A stretch of DNA of 58,281 bases, taken from contig NZ_JAJQYA010000033.1 in assembly GCF_021729155.1 (NCBI RefSeq), forward strand, positions 1 to 58,281, in the 5' to 3' direction. The notes beneath the pieces are model-generated. The model made no database searches. It saw nothing but the letters and a program-made list of their open reading frames with translations, and was not told where the DNA came from. The stretch is from Membranihabitans marinus. GTDB lineage: Bacteria > Bacteroidota > Bacteroidia > Chitinophagales > Saprospiraceae. A program made the position numbers and the translations under genes. Of the stretch, positions 18,013-26,469 are shown in pieces (within the stretch, counting starts at the first letter, position 1; every line of letters starts with the position of its first letter).

Positions 18013-20007
18013 ATGAATAGATTAATACACTTTTTTCTATTGTTCATCCTATTGAATGGATTGGTTAGTTGTGACCAAGAGGTTCAAACAGAGGAAAAAG
18101 TATTGATAACTGAGGTAAATATTGATCTCGACTCAGTAGTTTTTCAAAAATTATACAATTTTAAAGATCGTTGGCAAGTAGATTCCCTATTGATGTACTT
18201 GAAAAATGACGATCCTTCATTTCGGGCTTTGGCGGCTCAACTGTTGGCCGATTTGCCAGATGTACAATGGGTGGAACCTGTGGGCCAACTCGTAAACGAC
18301 AATATAGTCGAAGTTCGTCGAGCTGCCTTGTATGCACTCGGACAGCTGCGCGATGGAAGTGCTCTGCCCTATATTATGCAAATTTTTACCAATCAAGATA
18401 GTTTAGGTGTAGATCCATTGTCCTTTAAATACGCCTTGGAGGCTGTAGGTAAATGCGGAGATAGTAGTTATTTGACTTCTCTGTCCACGATATCAACCTA
18501 TCAATACGAAGATGTTTTACTGTTAGAAGGCCAATGTTTAGGCGTTTTTCAAATGGGGTTGAGAGGATACACTAACGATGAATCGACTCAGCTTATGGTA
18601 GATTATCTGGTAGATACCTTATATCCCAATTCGGTGAGAAGATTGGCTGGTCAATACATCGCATCCTATTCATCTGAAGATTTGACGAAGTTTCGAAGAG
18701 ATTTACAGTCGGTTTACGAAGGAGAAACCGATGTCGAAATTAGGATGTTTTTAGCGGAAGCCATGGGCAAAACAGGGAGTTCTGCATATCAGTGGTTGGC
18801 AAAAAATCTCCGAAGTGAAAAGGATGAGAGAGTTCGAATCCAACTTTTAAAAGGTAGTTTGCATTTGCCATTATCTCAAATGCACAACATTCTAGTCATC
18901 GGTATTAGAGATAGAGATTTATCCGTCAGCAATACGGCCGCAGAATATATGTTGGAAAGAGGTTCTTCTGCATACTCAAAATCGTATACGGATTGGGCAT
19001 TTGGCAATTTCCCCCCGTCAGTAAAGGCTAAAATATTTGCCTTGGTAAATAAATACAACGGCAATTCTAGATTTAAAATGATGACTCAACAACTGCTGTA
19101 TCAGGAGTATGGTAGGACATCAGATTTTTATATCAAATCAGAGCTTATTAAAGCTTGCGGTTATAATGTCAATAGTCAAAACCAATTATTGAATTGGTAT
19201 AATCCAGATCATAGTCCAATTGTGAAGTCCAGTATAATTGAAGCTTTGATAAATATGGGTGAACAACGTCCTTCATCTTTGATATCGAGAAGTTTGACAT
19301 TTTTAGAGGAAGAATGGAGGTCAGGTGATATTGGTGCCCTCTGCTTGATTAGCCCTTTTATAGCCGATCACCCAGAATTATTTAATGAATTGGCATCCGA
19401 TGAAGCCATTTGGTCTTCGACCATGAGTCAATTGCCTATGCCTTCTGGGGTAGAGGCTATGATATGTTTAAAGCAAGCCTATGCCTCATTGTTTAATCAA
19501 GAATATGATGATCAGTTTTATCAGACGGATCGATATTATACCCATCCTATAGATTGGGAAAATTACAAGGCCATACCAGATAATGTCACAGCCGAAGTGA
19601 TTACAGGAAAGGGTAGTTTCAAAATAGAACTATACAAAGAGCACGCCCCGGGAACTGTGGTGAATTTTGTCGAATTGGCGGAAACTGGATATTACAACGA
19701 CAAAGTATTTCATCGAGTTGTGCCCAATTTTGTGGTTCAAGGTGGGGGGAATAGAGGAGATGGCTATGGTAGTCTAGATTATACCATACGTTCAGAATTG
19801 GGACCTAAATATTTTGACCGTTCAGGATTATTGGGGATGGCATCTGCGGGCAATCATACTGAGAGTCAACAATGGTTTGTCACACTTCGACCCACACCTC
19901 ACCTCAATGGCAAATACACGATATTTGGCAAGGTGATCGAAAACTTTGATCTGATTTTGAATCTGGAGCCCGGTGATAAAATTGAAAAAATAATTATAGA
20001 AAAATAA
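18013..20007 (+). CDS. HEAT-repeat lipoprotein with cyclophilin domain
   Basis: A 664-residue fusion. A signal peptide ends in the lipobox LVSC (Cys20), so it is lipid-anchored. Residues about 45-400 contain HEAT-like helical repeats (for example FRALAAQLLADLP and VRRAALYALGQLRDGSALPYI). The C-terminus, about 525-664, is a cyclophilin-type peptidyl-prolyl isomerase with FHRVVPNFVVQGG (catalytic-type Arg568), ESQQWFVTLRPTPHLNGKYTIFGKV and a final beta-strand. It would isomerise prolines in the periplasm or at the outer membrane. HEAT repeats suggest client or partner binding. It is 28 bp after the PBP gene and just before gcvT. Confidence 0.88.
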   Translation: MNRLIHFFLLFILLNGLVSCDQEVQTEEKVLITEVNIDLDSVVFQKLYNFKDRWQVDSLLMYLKNDDPSFRALAAQLLADLPDVQWVEPVGQLVNDNIVEVRRAALYALGQLRDGSALPYIMQIFTNQDSLGVDPLSFKYALEAVGKCGDSSYLTSLSTISTYQYEDVLLLEGQCLGVFQMGLRGYTNDESTQLMVDYLVDTLYPNSVRRLAGQYIASYSSEDLTKFRRDLQSVYEGETDVEIRMFLAEAMGKTGSSAYQWLAKNLRSEKDERVRIQLLKGSLHLPLSQMHNILVIGIRDRDLSVSNTAAEYMLERGSSAYSKSYTDWAFGNFPPSVKAKIFALVNKYNGNSRFKMMTQQLLYQEYGRTSDFYIKSELIKACGYNVNSQNQLLNWYNPDHSPIVKSSIIEALINMGEQRPSSLISRSLTFLEEEWRSGDIGALCLISPFIADHPELFNELASDEAIWSSTMSQLPMPSGVEAMICLKQAYASLFNQEYDDQFYQTDRYYTHPIDWENYKAIPDNVTAEVITGKGSFKIELYKEHAPGTVVNFVELAETGYYNDKVFHRVVPNFVVQGGGNRGDGYGSLDYTIRSELGPKYFDRSGLLGMASAGNHTESQQWFVTLRPTPHLNGKYTIFGKVIENFDLILNLEPGDKIEKIIIEK

Positions 20008-20017
20008 ATAATAAGTG

Positions 20018-21121
20018 ATGACAAAGTTGACCCCACTGTATGATTTTCATGTAAATCAAGGCGCAAAAATGACTGATTTTGCCGGGTATATGATGCCTAT
20101 TCAATACAGCGGTATTCAGGAAGAGCATATGGCGGTAAGACAAAAAGCTGGATTGTTTGATGTATCTCACATGGGTGAGTTTATGGTGGAAGGAGAAGAT
20201 GCTTTGGCCGTGCTTCAAAAGATCACTACCAACAATGTCAAATCACTTAAAATTGGCCAAGCGCAATATACTTTGATGACCAACGAAGAGGGAGGGATAA
20301 TCGACGACTTAATAATATATCGTCTCGATGAACAGAAGTATTTAATGGTGGTCAATGCTTCCAATATTAAGAAGGATTGGGATTGGTTAATCGAAAATAA
20401 AACCTTGAATTGTAGAACCGAGAATGTTTCAGAACAAACTGGTCTGATTGCATTACAGGGGCCAAAGGCCATTCAGATTCTCAAGAGATTGACTGATAGC
20501 GATATAGAATCTCTCGAATACTATCACTGTATGATGGGCCAGGTGGCCGGTGCATCATCGGTTCTGATCTCTGCTACCGGTTATACTGGCAGTGGAGGAT
20601 TTGAACTATATATCAATTCTGATCAACTCGTTTCAGTTTGGAACGATATTTGGGAAATAGGTCAACAGGAAGGGCTGCAGTTGGCTGGTCTGGGATGTAG
20701 AGATACGCTGCGACTGGAAATGGGTTATTGTCTGTACGGCAATGACATCGATGAAACTACAAGTCCTTTGGAGGCTGGATTGGGCTGGGTCACCAAGCTG
20801 AAAAAGACTGACTTTATAGGACAATCGGCTTTGATTAAACAAAAAGAAAAGGGAGTTGTTAGAAAGTTAATTGGTTTTAAAATGGATGGCAAAAGAGTTG
20901 CGCGATCTGGATATAATATCCTAGATGGTAAAGGCAAAGTTGTCGGCGAGGTTCGTTCTGGTACTTTTTCGCCCTGTTTACAAACACCAATTGGCTTAGG
21001 GTATATTCCCAAAGACTATGAAATAAACAATAAGAGAATCACTATATCAAATGGTCGTAAGAACTTTGATGCAGAAATAGTGAAAACTCCGTTTATTAAT
21101 GTAAATGAGTATGGAAATTGA
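20018..21121 (+). CDS. gcvT: Glycine cleavage system T protein (aminomethyltransferase)
   Basis: Transfers the methylene group from aminomethyl-lipoyl GcvH to tetrahydrofolate and releases ammonia. Typical features: GAKMTDFAGYMMPIQYSG near the start, RQKAGLFDVSHMGE, an N-terminal folate-binding domain (about 1-255) with GYTGSGGFELY, and the C-terminal T-domain with VGEVRSGTFSPCLQTPIGLGYI. At 367 residues it is normal length. ATG 20018 is preferred over the GTG just before it. gcvH and gcvP are not next to it. It is 10 bp after the HEAT-cyclophilin gene and overlaps the next regulator gene by 17 bp. Confidence 0.95.
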   Translation: MTKLTPLYDFHVNQGAKMTDFAGYMMPIQYSGIQEEHMAVRQKAGLFDVSHMGEFMVEGEDALAVLQKITTNNVKSLKIGQAQYTLMTNEEGGIIDDLIIYRLDEQKYLMVVNASNIKKDWDWLIENKTLNCRTENVSEQTGLIALQGPKAIQILKRLTDSDIESLEYYHCMMGQVAGASSVLISATGYTGSGGFELYINSDQLVSVWNDIWEIGQQEGLQLAGLGCRDTLRLEMGYCLYGNDIDETTSPLEAGLGWVTKLKKTDFIGQSALIKQKEKGVVRKLIGFKMDGKRVARSGYNILDGKGKVVGEVRSGTFSPCLQTPIGLGYIPKDYEINNKRITISNGRKNFDAEIVKTPFINVNEYGN

Positions 21122-21620
21122 TGTAACAAGTGGAATCAGAAAAGATTTTATCAAGGATTGGTCTGAAGTCGCCACGGCTTGGGGTATCAGTAAAAAAATG
21201 GCAGCTATACACGGGTATTTATTGACGGCAGAAAAACAAGTTTCTGCAGAGGAAATACAGCGAGATTTGGAAATTTCGAGGGGCTGTATCTCGACCAATC
21301 TCAGTCATCTGGAAAGCGCCGGTTTGGTTCGCAAAATTTATATTAAAGATTCGAGGAAAGAATATTACGAAGCGGAAAAAAACACTTATAAAATTCTTCA
21401 AGCTGTAATCTCAATACGAAGAGAAAAAGAATTGACGCCACTTCTCACCATGATGGAAAAATACTGTCCCACTCGAATGAATGGAGAGTTGTCTTCCGAT
21501 TCTATAAATTTAATCTGTGATATGAGGCATTATGCCGTAAAGTCCGATCGTTTCTTGTCTATGTTGGAGAATAAAGATGAATCTCTATTTGTTCGATCTT
21601 TCCTCAATATGATTAAATAA
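21105..21620 (+). CDS. GbsR/MarR-type transcriptional regulator
   Basis: A 171-residue winged-helix DNA-binding protein. The winged helix spans about residues 30-95, with the recognition-helix region in VSAEEIQRDLEISRGCISTNLSHLESAGLVRKIYIKDSRKEYYEAE, the pattern of the GbsR subfamily of MarR proteins. A helical C-terminus (about 100-171) probably mediates dimerisation. The first ATG at 21105 overlaps gcvT by 17 bp; ATG 21111 is also possible. Translational overlap with gcvT implies one transcript. The ligand and targets are unknown. Confidence 0.8.
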   Translation: MSMEIDVTSGIRKDFIKDWSEVATAWGISKKMAAIHGYLLTAEKQVSAEEIQRDLEISRGCISTNLSHLESAGLVRKIYIKDSRKEYYEAEKNTYKILQAVISIRREKELTPLLTMMEKYCPTRMNGELSSDSINLICDMRHYAVKSDRFLSMLENKDESLFVRSFLNMIK

Positions 21621-21649
21621 AATCTATTGTTTTCTGTGGTTTAAAGATG

Positions 21650-22200
21650 ATTTAGCCTTGTCTAACGGCTATCCCACCCGAGAGACGGAACTCTCGGTTT
21701 CTTCGCCCATTATTATATTATTACTTCAATCGTAGTTTATGCTTGTCAATCTTAAAGTAGTGTGGTCACGACACGGAGGTCGTGACTTCACTCGCCCTGG
21801 CTTCCCCACCCACGACACAGAGGTCGTGGTTCCCTCATCAAATGCCTATTTAAGGCATTTGGTTACTCTAAAGAGCAACTACATTCGGTCATATTTAGGA
21901 CATCGGGTTGCCTTTTGGCAACTACATTCAGTCATTCAAAATCTTAACCGACATCATAAAACGTATTTGGTATTAATCCTGTTCAGACCACTGTGCTGCG
22001 GCGTGACTGTACCGTATGTCGATAGCGAATTTCATGGAATCTCGTCATTCTCACCGTGGCATGACCAGATTATATAATAATTTCACTGCCGATTTAATTC
22101 GTATAAATTGCTGTCACTTCGTGGCGCTGTGGTGAACGAATGAAATTGTCAATAGGACAACTTCATTCGTTCAGTATAAAATGTATTTCGTATTAGACTT
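21650..22200. repeat. Repeat island of palindromic modules
   Basis: No gene. In order: hairpin CCGAGAG/CTCTCGG (21678-21697); the word TTGTCAATCTTAAAG, then GTCACGAC/GTCGTGAC (21765-21786); CCACGAC/GTCGTGG (21810-21829); AAATGCCT/AGGCATTT (21840-21860); GTTGCC/GGCAAC (21907-21922) followed by ACTACATTCAGTCAT; and a segment with GAATTTCATGGAATCTCGTCAT ending in the palindrome ATTATATAAT. The same modules recur at 50.6-51.7 and 53.5 kb. An apparent open frame of about 112 codons across 21739-22077 is composed of these repeats and is not credible. Confidence 0.75.
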
Positions 22201-22220
22201 TTATTGCGTATTTTTATTCT

Positions 22221-23237
22221 ATGCAAATGGGACGAATACAGATAGATAATTGTATGATTCACGGTGATTTATGGCGTCGTGCACTATTGCATAAAGATAG
22301 AGGTTTGCCTTCTGAATTCTACCTGGTTATTCAAATGGAAGATAAGGTCAGGACTGGGAAGTCTCTTGGTTTTATAGGTATAGTTGATTATCAAAATTTA
22401 TCGTCGATATGGCCTCATGAAGATACCATGGAAGCTGTGGTAGAAAAGAAAAAAATGGAGTTTTTAAAGGAGGGAAACATTGAAAAACCCATCCTAGTTA
22501 TTTATCCTAGACATGCTCTAATCTATCATCATTTACAGCGAGGATTAGAAGAAGGCGGTTTGGTTTACTGTGATGATACTGAATCTTGCCAAACTCAATT
22601 ATTTCTTCCACACAATCCTTCTTGGCAAAATGATTTGGAAACATTGATGCAAGAAATTGATCACGGAGTAATAGCCGATGGACATCATCGTATGGATGCT
22701 TTCAAGTCGATGTGCGTTTCTCAACCAGATATGGATATTGGTTTACCTGTAGTATGGATGGATTTTGATCAGATTACAGTTTATTCATTTTATAGAAACC
22801 TTGACATTTCACATGAATTAGCAGAGGAATTTTGGTTTTATTTATTGTCTTTGGCTGATGTGGTGGAAGGAGTTGAAAGGTGGAAGGCCGGTATATTTTA
22901 TTGTCAATACAACTCAGTTGATTATTTAATGCGGTGGAAATCACATGAAAATAATCCATCTTCACAAGGATACAGGGATATATTATTCTTCCAAAATACC
23001 CTGTTGGATGGTTGGAATAAAGAATATTCTCTATATTACAATAACCCTTTTTTCAATAAAACTGGATCTAATAGTTACAGTGAATCAGCTAAGGATACGA
23101 TTTTTGTATTTCAGTTTTATCCCATTTCTCCCCAAGAATTATTTCGCGCTGTAAAAGAGGATATTGTGTTACCCCCCAAATCAACTTATTTCTTGCCGAG
23201 GATATCCAAAAATATGATTAGGTGTAATCTATCATAA
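22221..23237 (+). CDS. DUF1015 family protein, short N-terminus
   Basis: A 338-residue protein with clear DUF1015 signatures: GFIGIVDY with WPHEDT (about 50-69), ADGHHR at 152-157 and PPKSTYFLP near 317-325. The family's function is unknown; some members have been linked by context to serine metabolism or proposed kinase activity. Typical members are about 400-420 residues and carry a front segment of about 70-100 residues with a PYDVI-like motif. That is missing here, and a repeat island lies directly upstream. ATG 22221 is the first start after an in-frame stop at 22194. It could be a truncated gene or a short variant. Confidence 0.8.
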   Translation: MQMGRIQIDNCMIHGDLWRRALLHKDRGLPSEFYLVIQMEDKVRTGKSLGFIGIVDYQNLSSIWPHEDTMEAVVEKKKMEFLKEGNIEKPILVIYPRHALIYHHLQRGLEEGGLVYCDDTESCQTQLFLPHNPSWQNDLETLMQEIDHGVIADGHHRMDAFKSMCVSQPDMDIGLPVVWMDFDQITVYSFYRNLDISHELAEEFWFYLLSLADVVEGVERWKAGIFYCQYNSVDYLMRWKSHENNPSSQGYRDILFFQNTLLDGWNKEYSLYYNNPFFNKTGSNSYSESAKDTIFVFQFYPISPQELFRAVKEDIVLPPKSTYFLPRISKNMIRCNLS

Positions 23238-23445
23238 ATTGTATAGGTTATTGGGATCTCCATAATGGCGAGTCAGGGCATATACTATCTGCTCATTTAT
23301 TATATATTGAAGTTGAGGAATATAATTTTTTTAGGTAAGCTGGGAGATTGTCGGGTTGAAACCATAAGATTATATATATTGGACTTTCAAATAGACTGAA
23401 GATGTAAAGCTTAGGAGTTTTGCAACACGAATTAAACCCATCGCA

Positions 23446-24630
23446 ATGAATAATGCAAAAAGGTATATTACCGCGGATGAAATATATCCTGTTATTGGAG
23501 ACAAACTGACAGATAAGGTCTTGGTATTCGAAGGTGAGACTATCGTAGACATTATCGGTGTCAATGAAGTAGATGATTCAAAAGTTGAAAAATACCATGG
23601 TTTATTAATGCCTGGATTTGTCAATGCTCATTGTCATTTGGAATTGTCTCATATGAAGGGTAAAATTCCCACGGGCAGCGGACTCTTATCTTTTTTGTAT
23701 GCCGTTGTATCCATGCGATCTTTTCCCGAGGAAGAAATTATGGAAGCCATTGCCAAAGCGGATAAAGAAATGTGGGAAAACGGTATAGTGGCGGTGGGAG
23801 ATATCTGTAATACGCCTCATACTTCAGAGACAAAAAGTAAGAGCAAAATAATGTATCACTCTTTTGTGGAAATGTTTGATTTCCTGCAGGATGATCAAGC
23901 GGATCATCATTTTGATCAATACTATCCAAGTTATCTTTCAATGCCCAGCAATGGGTTTCATTCCAAATCTATCGTTCCCCATGCGCCTTATACAGTGAGT
24001 AATTCTCTGTATAATAAAATCAATAAAGCTGAGCATCAATCGGCCATTTCGAGTATTCATATGTTGGAAAGTCAGGATGAAAACTATTTTTGCAGCGGCA
24101 AAGACAGCGGATATTACGATTTTTACCGATCCCTAGGCATGGATATCCCTAGGTTCAATGGTCATGCCAACAATGCATTACATCATTATTTGTCGCAGAA
24201 AAATCAACCCGATCACGTACTCTTTGTTCACGGTACCATTATGGGCGCTGAAGATATTGCCCTTATCAAAAAACAGGTAAAAAATCCCTATTTGGTAAGT
24301 TGTCCCAACGCCAATTTATTTATTGAGAATAAATTGCCCCGATATGCCGATTGGCAGAAATCTGACATCCCTATTTGTTTGGGCACCGATAGCTATAGTT
24401 CCAATTGGCAACTCTCTATTTTTCAAGAAATGAAAACTATTGCCAAATATCAATCCCACATTTCCTTTTTGGACATGATGGCTTGGGCTACTATAAATGG
24501 TGCTGCCGCTTTGGGTAAGTCCGATATTTTGGGGTCATTGGAAATCGGAAAATCTCCTGGTTTGGTGAATTTTAAGGGCAGTGTCGAACATATTTTCGAA
24601 GACAATGAAGAAGGGATTCGAGTTCTTTAA
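23446..24630 (+). CDS. Amidohydrolase-superfamily deaminase-like protein
   Basis: A 394-residue metal-dependent hydrolase of the TrzN/SAH-deaminase-like amidohydrolase group. A beta-sandwich N-terminus leads to the metal motif HCH (His62, His64) in MPGFVNAHCHLELSH. Further residues are His179 (VPHAPYTVS), His205 with Glu208 (IHMLES), a later VHGTIM histidine and metal-ligand-type Asp315 (CLGTDSYSSN). Such enzymes deaminate or dechlorinate nucleobase- or adenosine-like compounds, or aminofutalosine. The substrate cannot be fixed from sequence. It lies 20 bp upstream of the HAD gene on the same strand, so a common transcript is likely. Confidence 0.85.
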   Translation: MNNAKRYITADEIYPVIGDKLTDKVLVFEGETIVDIIGVNEVDDSKVEKYHGLLMPGFVNAHCHLELSHMKGKIPTGSGLLSFLYAVVSMRSFPEEEIMEAIAKADKEMWENGIVAVGDICNTPHTSETKSKSKIMYHSFVEMFDFLQDDQADHHFDQYYPSYLSMPSNGFHSKSIVPHAPYTVSNSLYNKINKAEHQSAISSIHMLESQDENYFCSGKDSGYYDFYRSLGMDIPRFNGHANNALHHYLSQKNQPDHVLFVHGTIMGAEDIALIKKQVKNPYLVSCPNANLFIENKLPRYADWQKSDIPICLGTDSYSSNWQLSIFQEMKTIAKYQSHISFLDMMAWATINGAAALGKSDILGSLEIGKSPGLVNFKGSVEHIFEDNEEGIRVL

Positions 24631-24650
24631 TTTTTAAAAATAATATATCA

Positions 24651-25061
24651 ATGGTTATAGGAGTAGATTTTGATGGAACCTGTGTTACCCATGAATTTCC
24701 CAAAATAGGGCAGGATATAGGTGCTGTCCCAGTGTTAAAAGAATTAGTAGCTCAAGGGCATAAATTGATTTTGTACACCATGAGGAGTAATATGGCGCCT
24801 AAAAAACAAAATACTGATGACGATGGCAAATATTTAGATCATGCAGTGGAATGGTTCAATCAACACGAAATACCGCTATATGCCATCAACCAAAATCCAA
24901 GTCAACGCAGATGGACAAAATCTCCTAAAATATACGCTCATGTATATATCGACGATGCAGCATTGGGATGTCCATTAATAGAAGATAGTGATGTTTCCAA
25001 TAGGCCATTTGTGGATTGGGAAGGAGTAAAAGATCTCCTAAGTCAGCGAGGATTATTGTAG
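24651..25061 (+). CDS. HAD-superfamily hydrolase (small, BT0820-like)
   Basis: A 136-residue HAD-fold protein. Motif I is VDFDGT with nucleophile Asp6 and Asp8, motif II is the Thr in LILYTMRS, a Lys is in TKSPKIYAHVYIDDAALG, and the acidic motif IV is IDDAA. It lacks a cap domain. Bacteroidota homologues of this size are usually listed as HAD hydrolases of unknown substrate. It starts 20 bp after the amidohydrolase and overlaps the 3' end of the convergent hemD by 9 bp. Confidence 0.8.
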   Translation: MVIGVDFDGTCVTHEFPKIGQDIGAVPVLKELVAQGHKLILYTMRSNMAPKKQNTDDDGKYLDHAVEWFNQHEIPLYAINQNPSQRRWTKSPKIYAHVYIDDAALGCPLIEDSDVSNRPFVDWEGVKDLLSQRGLL

Positions 25062-25733
25062 TGAATTTCTGATGGCTTCTTCCAAAGAAGTGGCCAGACC
25101 ACGGTCTGATGTGGCGGGAGAAAGATGAATTTTATCAACTTCAATTCCCTCCGATATCAAAGTGTCGTAGGTCGGTTGACCGATGGCAACACAGGATAAT
25201 CTCGGCATGGGATTTTTGGATAAATAGGCTTTGGCGTTCAGGGAACTGGTGAAGAGGCCGATGTCTATGTCGTCAAATCGCTGGGTTATGGGACGGTTGT
25301 TGTAGGCTATCACATCTGTGCAGTGGCGGTATACCTTCATTAATTTACAGAGACTGTTGGCCGATCGTTGAGCCCTAAAAAATAATACCTCTTCTGAGGG
25401 TTCACATATTTCAAGAAAGGAGTCTAGAGAAGTGTTGGCCGTACCGCTTCCAGTAAAATCACAGGGCAGTCCGTGATTTCTCATATGAAGGGCTGTCCCC
25501 GGACCAATAGCTCCGTATTTAACTCCATGGGATACGGAATGTAAACCCGACCTTAGGTAACTATTGACGCCGTTTTTGCTATAGAAAAAATGCCAGTCGG
25601 CCCTTGGTATTTCCAGAATATCTATGTATCCTATGTCGATCAGAGATTGCTGTACTAAGGTGCAATTATATTTTTTAATTACCTCCTGAATAGGACTGGA
25701 ATCATCAATGGTCCGACTGATAAACACTTTCAT
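25053..25733 (-). CDS. hemD: Uroporphyrinogen-III synthase
   Basis: Closes and inverts ring D of hydroxymethylbilane to make uroporphyrinogen III. The 226-residue protein has the weakly conserved HemD two-lobe pattern: VFISRTIDDSSPIQE at the start, WHFFYSKNGVNSYL, AIGPGTALHMRNHGL, and a second lobe with IGLFTSSLNAKAYL, VAIGQPTYDTLISEGI and ending ATSDRGLATSLEEAIRN. ATG 25733 (MKVFIS) is chosen; an in-frame start at 25781 would add 16 unrelated residues overlapping the upstream gene. It overlaps the exonuclease-like stop by 1 bp (TAATG), so the two are co-translated. Confidence 0.88.
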   Translation of the reverse strand: MKVFISRTIDDSSPIQEVIKKYNCTLVQQSLIDIGYIDILEIPRADWHFFYSKNGVNSYLRSGLHSVSHGVKYGAIGPGTALHMRNHGLPCDFTGSGTANTSLDSFLEICEPSEEVLFFRAQRSANSLCKLMKVYRHCTDVIAYNNRPITQRFDDIDIGLFTSSLNAKAYLSKNPMPRLSCVAIGQPTYDTLISEGIEVDKIHLSPATSDRGLATSLEEAIRNSLQ

Positions 25734-26314
25734 TAAAACAAGTCGTCTAGTTGTCCTTCGCTCCACATATGGTTGAAACACTTGGTCGCCGCCATAACAT
25801 CGCTTCGAGCATTATTAACACCTATATATCCCGCATCGAAACATCGCACGTGTAATTCTGTAAGTGTAGGCCACTTGTATCCTCCTTCCTTATTGATGAT
25901 TTTACAAAAATAGGTAGATTCCTGCATTAGACAGTATTTTTCGGATTGATGTAGGCGATGAGACATTTCTTGTCTTAAATATTCCGCCCCGATTACATTC
26001 TCATTGTAATTGAGGTTGAAAGAAAATATATAATCCGCTTGATCGACAATTTTTTTAAATTTTTCCAAGGCCGTATTCAAATCTACACCCCTTTCTTCAA
26101 AATCTTCCAATTTTAATTTATGGTATTTTAACATGTCCTCTGGAATTTCCAAAGTATTGTTAATGAGAAGATCTTCGTCTGCAGCCAGTTGCCCCTCTTT
26201 ATCATAAGCCAAATAAGAAAGATGGATCATTCGGGGCCAATTGAAAGTATCTGTATATGGGACCTTCCATTTTTTTGGTTTTCCAGCAGCACTTGTATCA
26301 AATATTAATATCAT
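25733..26314 (-). CDS. DnaQ-like exonuclease-fold protein, degenerate active site
   Basis: A 193-residue protein that aligns by eye along its length with the Bacteroidota DEDDh 3'-5' exonuclease family (opening IFDTSAAGKPKKWKVPYTDT, GAEYLR, GGYKWPTLTELH). Catalytic positions have changed. The usual D-x-E is D6-T-S8. The motif II Asp in the HNxxFD segment is Asn104 (FNLNYN). The motif III His, five before Asp172, is Asn167. Only D6 and D172 remain of the usual DEDDh set. I infer loss of nuclease activity with the fold kept, perhaps for binding. It is cotranscribed with hemD. Confidence 0.75.
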   Translation of the reverse strand: MILIFDTSAAGKPKKWKVPYTDTFNWPRMIHLSYLAYDKEGQLAADEDLLINNTLEIPEDMLKYHKLKLEDFEERGVDLNTALEKFKKIVDQADYIFSFNLNYNENVIGAEYLRQEMSHRLHQSEKYCLMQESTYFCKIINKEGGYKWPTLTELHVRCFDAGYIGVNNARSDVMAATKCFNHMWSEGQLDDLF

Positions 26315-26387
26315 AATCTTAAGTAATTCGTTGTCTTTAGGGTGAAAATTAGATTAAAATTCGCTGCAAAATTAAGTCCTTCTTTTG

Positions 26388-26439
26388 AGAAAAACACCTT
26401 CGAAGCTAATTAATGTTCAATTAGTTTTGGGAAGGTGTT
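26388..26439 (-). terminator. Intrinsic terminator after heparinase-like gene
   Basis: On the minus strand, outer stem AACACCTTC (from 26439-26431) pairs with GAAGGTGTT (26401-26393) and is followed by a T-run (26392-26388). A nested stem CTAATT/AATTAG (26424-26406) lies in the loop. It follows the heparinase-like stop (26470) by 31 bp and separates that gene from the exonuclease-hemD pair. Confidence 0.75.
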
Positions 26440-26469
26440 AAACCATAGCTTATATTTTTCTCATTGGTA

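Noticed and set aside
21660-21700. Intrinsic terminator of the GbsR-type gene
   Set aside because: The CCGAGAG/CTCTCGG hairpin lacks a real T-run and fits better as a module of the repeat island.
21739-22077. 112-codon open frame
   Set aside because: Composed of palindromic repeat modules shared with other islands; no domain and no credible start context.
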